Source of the DNA: Paenibacillus sp. oral taxon 786 str. D14
GTDB taxonomy: Bacteria; Bacillota; Bacilli; Paenibacillales; Paenibacillaceae
Assembly: GCF_000159955.1 (NCBI RefSeq)
Contig: NZ_GG695973.1
Coordinates: 280,811-344,810, forward strand
DNA: 64,000 nucleotides
Reading direction: 5' to 3'
Part shown: in pieces, positions 62,542 to 64,000 of the stretch
Layout of the letters: every line of letters starts with the position of its first letter
Numbering within the stretch: the stretch's first letter is position 1
Position numbers and translations under genes: made by a program
The notes under the pieces: generated by a model
Database searches by the model: none
What the model saw: the letters and a program-made list of their open reading frames with translations, nothing else
Told to the model about the DNA's origin: nothing

Positions 62542-63876
62542 TTACTTTCTTTTACGCATCATATCGAAATAGGAAACCGGTTGGTCCACCTTCATTTGGA
62601 TCCGCTGCAGCGGGTGGCGGGCGGCATCCAATTCATTGCCGTCTTCGTCGTAGATGGTCCCGACCTTCTGCTTAAAGAACGTCCCGTTTGGACCAAAAAA
62701 TTCGACTTCTTGTCCCGGTTTGAAATGGTTGCGCTGCTGGATCGTTGCCATTCCCGTCGATTCGTCATACGCCATCACCAATCCGGCAAAATCATAAGGC
62801 GCCGCCTTCTCTTCCGGTTCGTAAATATGATCTTCATGATCCGGCGTATCGTAGAAAAATCCGGTATTCAGCGGCCGGTTCGCCGCTTTGTTGATTTCTT
62901 CGATCCACTCCGGCTTCAAGACGTAATTGTCCGGATCCGCCATGTAAGCATCAATCGCTTGGCGATAGACATTCACCACCGTCGCCACATAGTGGATGGA
63001 CTTCATCCGCCCTTCGATTTTGAAACTGTCTACCCCGACGTCGATGAGATCAGGAATATGCTCAATCATGCACAAGTCCTTCGATCCCATCGTAAATGCA
63101 TGATCGTTTTCCTCAAACATCGGTAGCTGAGTTACGCCAAGACGGAACTTCTCCAGTACCCTGTTATCGCGGGCTTCTTCCTCGGAAATCCATTCGCCAT
63201 CCGCACGGGCGTCCGTGAACAGGTCGTATTTCCAACGGCAGGATTGGCAGCAACCCCCACGGTTGGAGTCACGGTCGGTAAAATGGTTGGACAACACGCA
63301 GCGTCCCGAGTACGAGGAGCACATCGCGCCATGAATAAACGCCTCGATCTCGATGTCGACATGACGTTTAATTTCCTCGATTTCCTCAAGGCTGGTCTCC
63401 CGTCCCAGTACGACCCGCGGCAAGCCTTGGTCTTTCCAGAATTGTACCGCTTGCCAGTTCACCGTCGATTGCTGAGTACTCAGGTGAACCTCCAGTTCGG
63501 GGACGACCCGCTTCGCGGTCTCTATGATCACCGGGTCGGCGACGATAATGGCAGCGATGCCTACCTCGTATAAATTACGCAAATACTCCTCGATGCCCTC
63601 CAGATCCTCATTATGGGCATAAATATTCGTGGCGACAAACACCTTGGCGCCGTACTTCTTGGCAAATTCCACGCCTTCCCGCATTTCTTCAAAGCTGAAA
63701 TTATCTGCATTGGAACGAAGGCCGTATTGTTGTCCCCCGATATACACGGCATCGGCGCCGTAATGGACAGCGAATTTCAGCTTCTCAAGATTGCCTGCCG
63801 GGGCAAGCAGCTCGGGTTTCGCCAGCCGATAACGTTTTCCCGTATATTTCGGGATATGCTTCTCCGCAGTTTGCAT
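62542..63876 (-). CDS. U32 family protein, tRNA uridine 5-hydroxylation (TrhP2/YrrO-like)
   Basis: A 444-residue member of the U32 family. It has KPELLAPAGNLEKLKFAVHYGADAVY (shown in part; starts about residue 19), the HGAMCSSYSGRCVLSN block and the Cys cluster RGGCCQSCRWKYDL. These Cys positions coordinate an iron-sulfur cluster in the family. In B. subtilis, YrrN and YrrO are the paired TrhP1/TrhP2 proteins that make 5-hydroxyuridine at the tRNA wobble position. The preceding gene end at 63961 fits YrrN, supporting the YrrO assignment. It is followed by a strong terminator. Confidence 0.9.
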   Translation of the reverse strand: MQTAEKHIPKYTGKRYRLAKPELLAPAGNLEKLKFAVHYGADAVYIGGQQYGLRSNADNFSFEEMREGVEFAKKYGAKVFVATNIYAHNEDLEGIEEYLRNLYEVGIAAIIVADPVIIETAKRVVPELEVHLSTQQSTVNWQAVQFWKDQGLPRVVLGRETSLEEIEEIKRHVDIEIEAFIHGAMCSSYSGRCVLSNHFTDRDSNRGGCCQSCRWKYDLFTDARADGEWISEEEARDNRVLEKFRLGVTQLPMFEENDHAFTMGSKDLCMIEHIPDLIDVGVDSFKIEGRMKSIHYVATVVNVYRQAIDAYMADPDNYVLKPEWIEEINKAANRPLNTGFFYDTPDHEDHIYEPEEKAAPYDFAGLVMAYDESTGMATIQQRNHFKPGQEVEFFGPNGTFFKQKVGTIYDEDGNELDAARHPLQRIQMKVDQPVSYFDMMRKRK

Positions 63877-63960
63877 CTTCGTTCACCTCTCATCATTTTT
63901 TGGGTTTTTAAATTTAAAATATAGGTCAAAAAAGTCGGCTTTTCAGCACCCAACTTCCTC

Positions 63961-64000
63961 TTAATAGACCTGTTCCTTATAAAAGAAGCCGAAGGTCAGC
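63961..64000 (-). CDS. C-terminal end of an upstream U32-type gene (YrrN-like), partial
   Basis: On the minus strand the last bases of the window read in frame as LTFGFFYKEQVY followed by TAA, 84 bases upstream of the YrrO-like start. The short tail and position fit the end of a YrrN/TrhP1 gene; only 12 codons are visible, so this rests on context. Confidence 0.5.
   Translation of the reverse strand, partial: LTFGFFYKEQVY

Overview
The window is one 64-kb stretch of chromosome from an aerobic or facultative, spore-forming Bacillota, most likely Paenibacillus or a close relative. The basis is the gene content (glcT-ptsG-ptsH-ptsI with a GlcT antiterminator leader, a YuaF/FloT pair behind a SigW-type promoter, YhaM, BdbC/BdbD, IlvD, a GsiB-like KGG protein, GH127/GH76/GH125 carbohydrate loci), the strong AGGAGG-type ribosome binding sites with frequent GTG and TTG starts, and a moderately high GC content. 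No rRNA, tRNA, CRISPR array, insertion sequence or prophage was recognised.

Layout. 1-6.7 kb: start of a GH2 beta-galactosidase with a divergent AraC regulator, an alpha/beta hydrolase, and a LacI-type regulator followed by uxaB-uxaA (galacturonate catabolism). A 12-bp motif repeated upstream of both lacI and uxaB is a candidate operator. 6.7-11.7 kb: an NMT1/SsuA-type ABC importer, an isochorismatase-family amidohydrolase and a DHA2 exporter in one operon. 11.7-13.2 kb: DUF2294, a short unknown ORF, and a cupin gene with a perfect TTGAT-N4-ATCAA (Fnr-type) site. 13.2-23.2 kb: an alpha-mannan utilisation locus (ROK kinase, GntR/LacI hybrid regulator, CUT1 ABC importer, two cytoplasmic GH76 enzymes, GH125) that ends in a decayed CBM remnant and contains a 750-bp non-coding region with two repeat families. 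23.3-27.2 kb: a vanX-like gene fragment, YhaM, and a secreted protein with three FMN-binding domains preceded by a Rex/Fnr-like palindrome.

27.2-31.7 kb: a 1461-residue protein made of about 125 decapeptide repeats with 110-residue super-repeats, probably a surface filament. 31.9-38.3 kb: an MFS transporter, GH127 with an AraC regulator, a lipoprotein, and the BdbC/BdbD disulfide pair. 38.7-44 kb: the glucose PTS with its antiterminator. 44-47.6 kb: flotillin/NfeD and an iron alcohol dehydrogenase. 47.8-52.6 kb: galKET with a divergent AraC regulator. 52.6-64 kb: sirtuin, HAD phosphatase, KGG protein, ilvD, polysaccharide deacetylase, PBP, a chemoreceptor with a SigD-like promoter, and U32 tRNA-hydroxylation genes.

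The main theme is plant and fungal polysaccharide use (galactosides, galacturonate, alpha-mannan, arabinofuranosides) with glucose PTS and probable CcpA/cre control. A second theme is redox and envelope functions. The most interesting items are the triple FMN-binding secreted protein with its redox-type operator, the giant decapeptide-repeat protein, the hairpin-unit tandem repeat beside the mannan regulator, and the loss of a probable secreted enzyme from the mannan locus.
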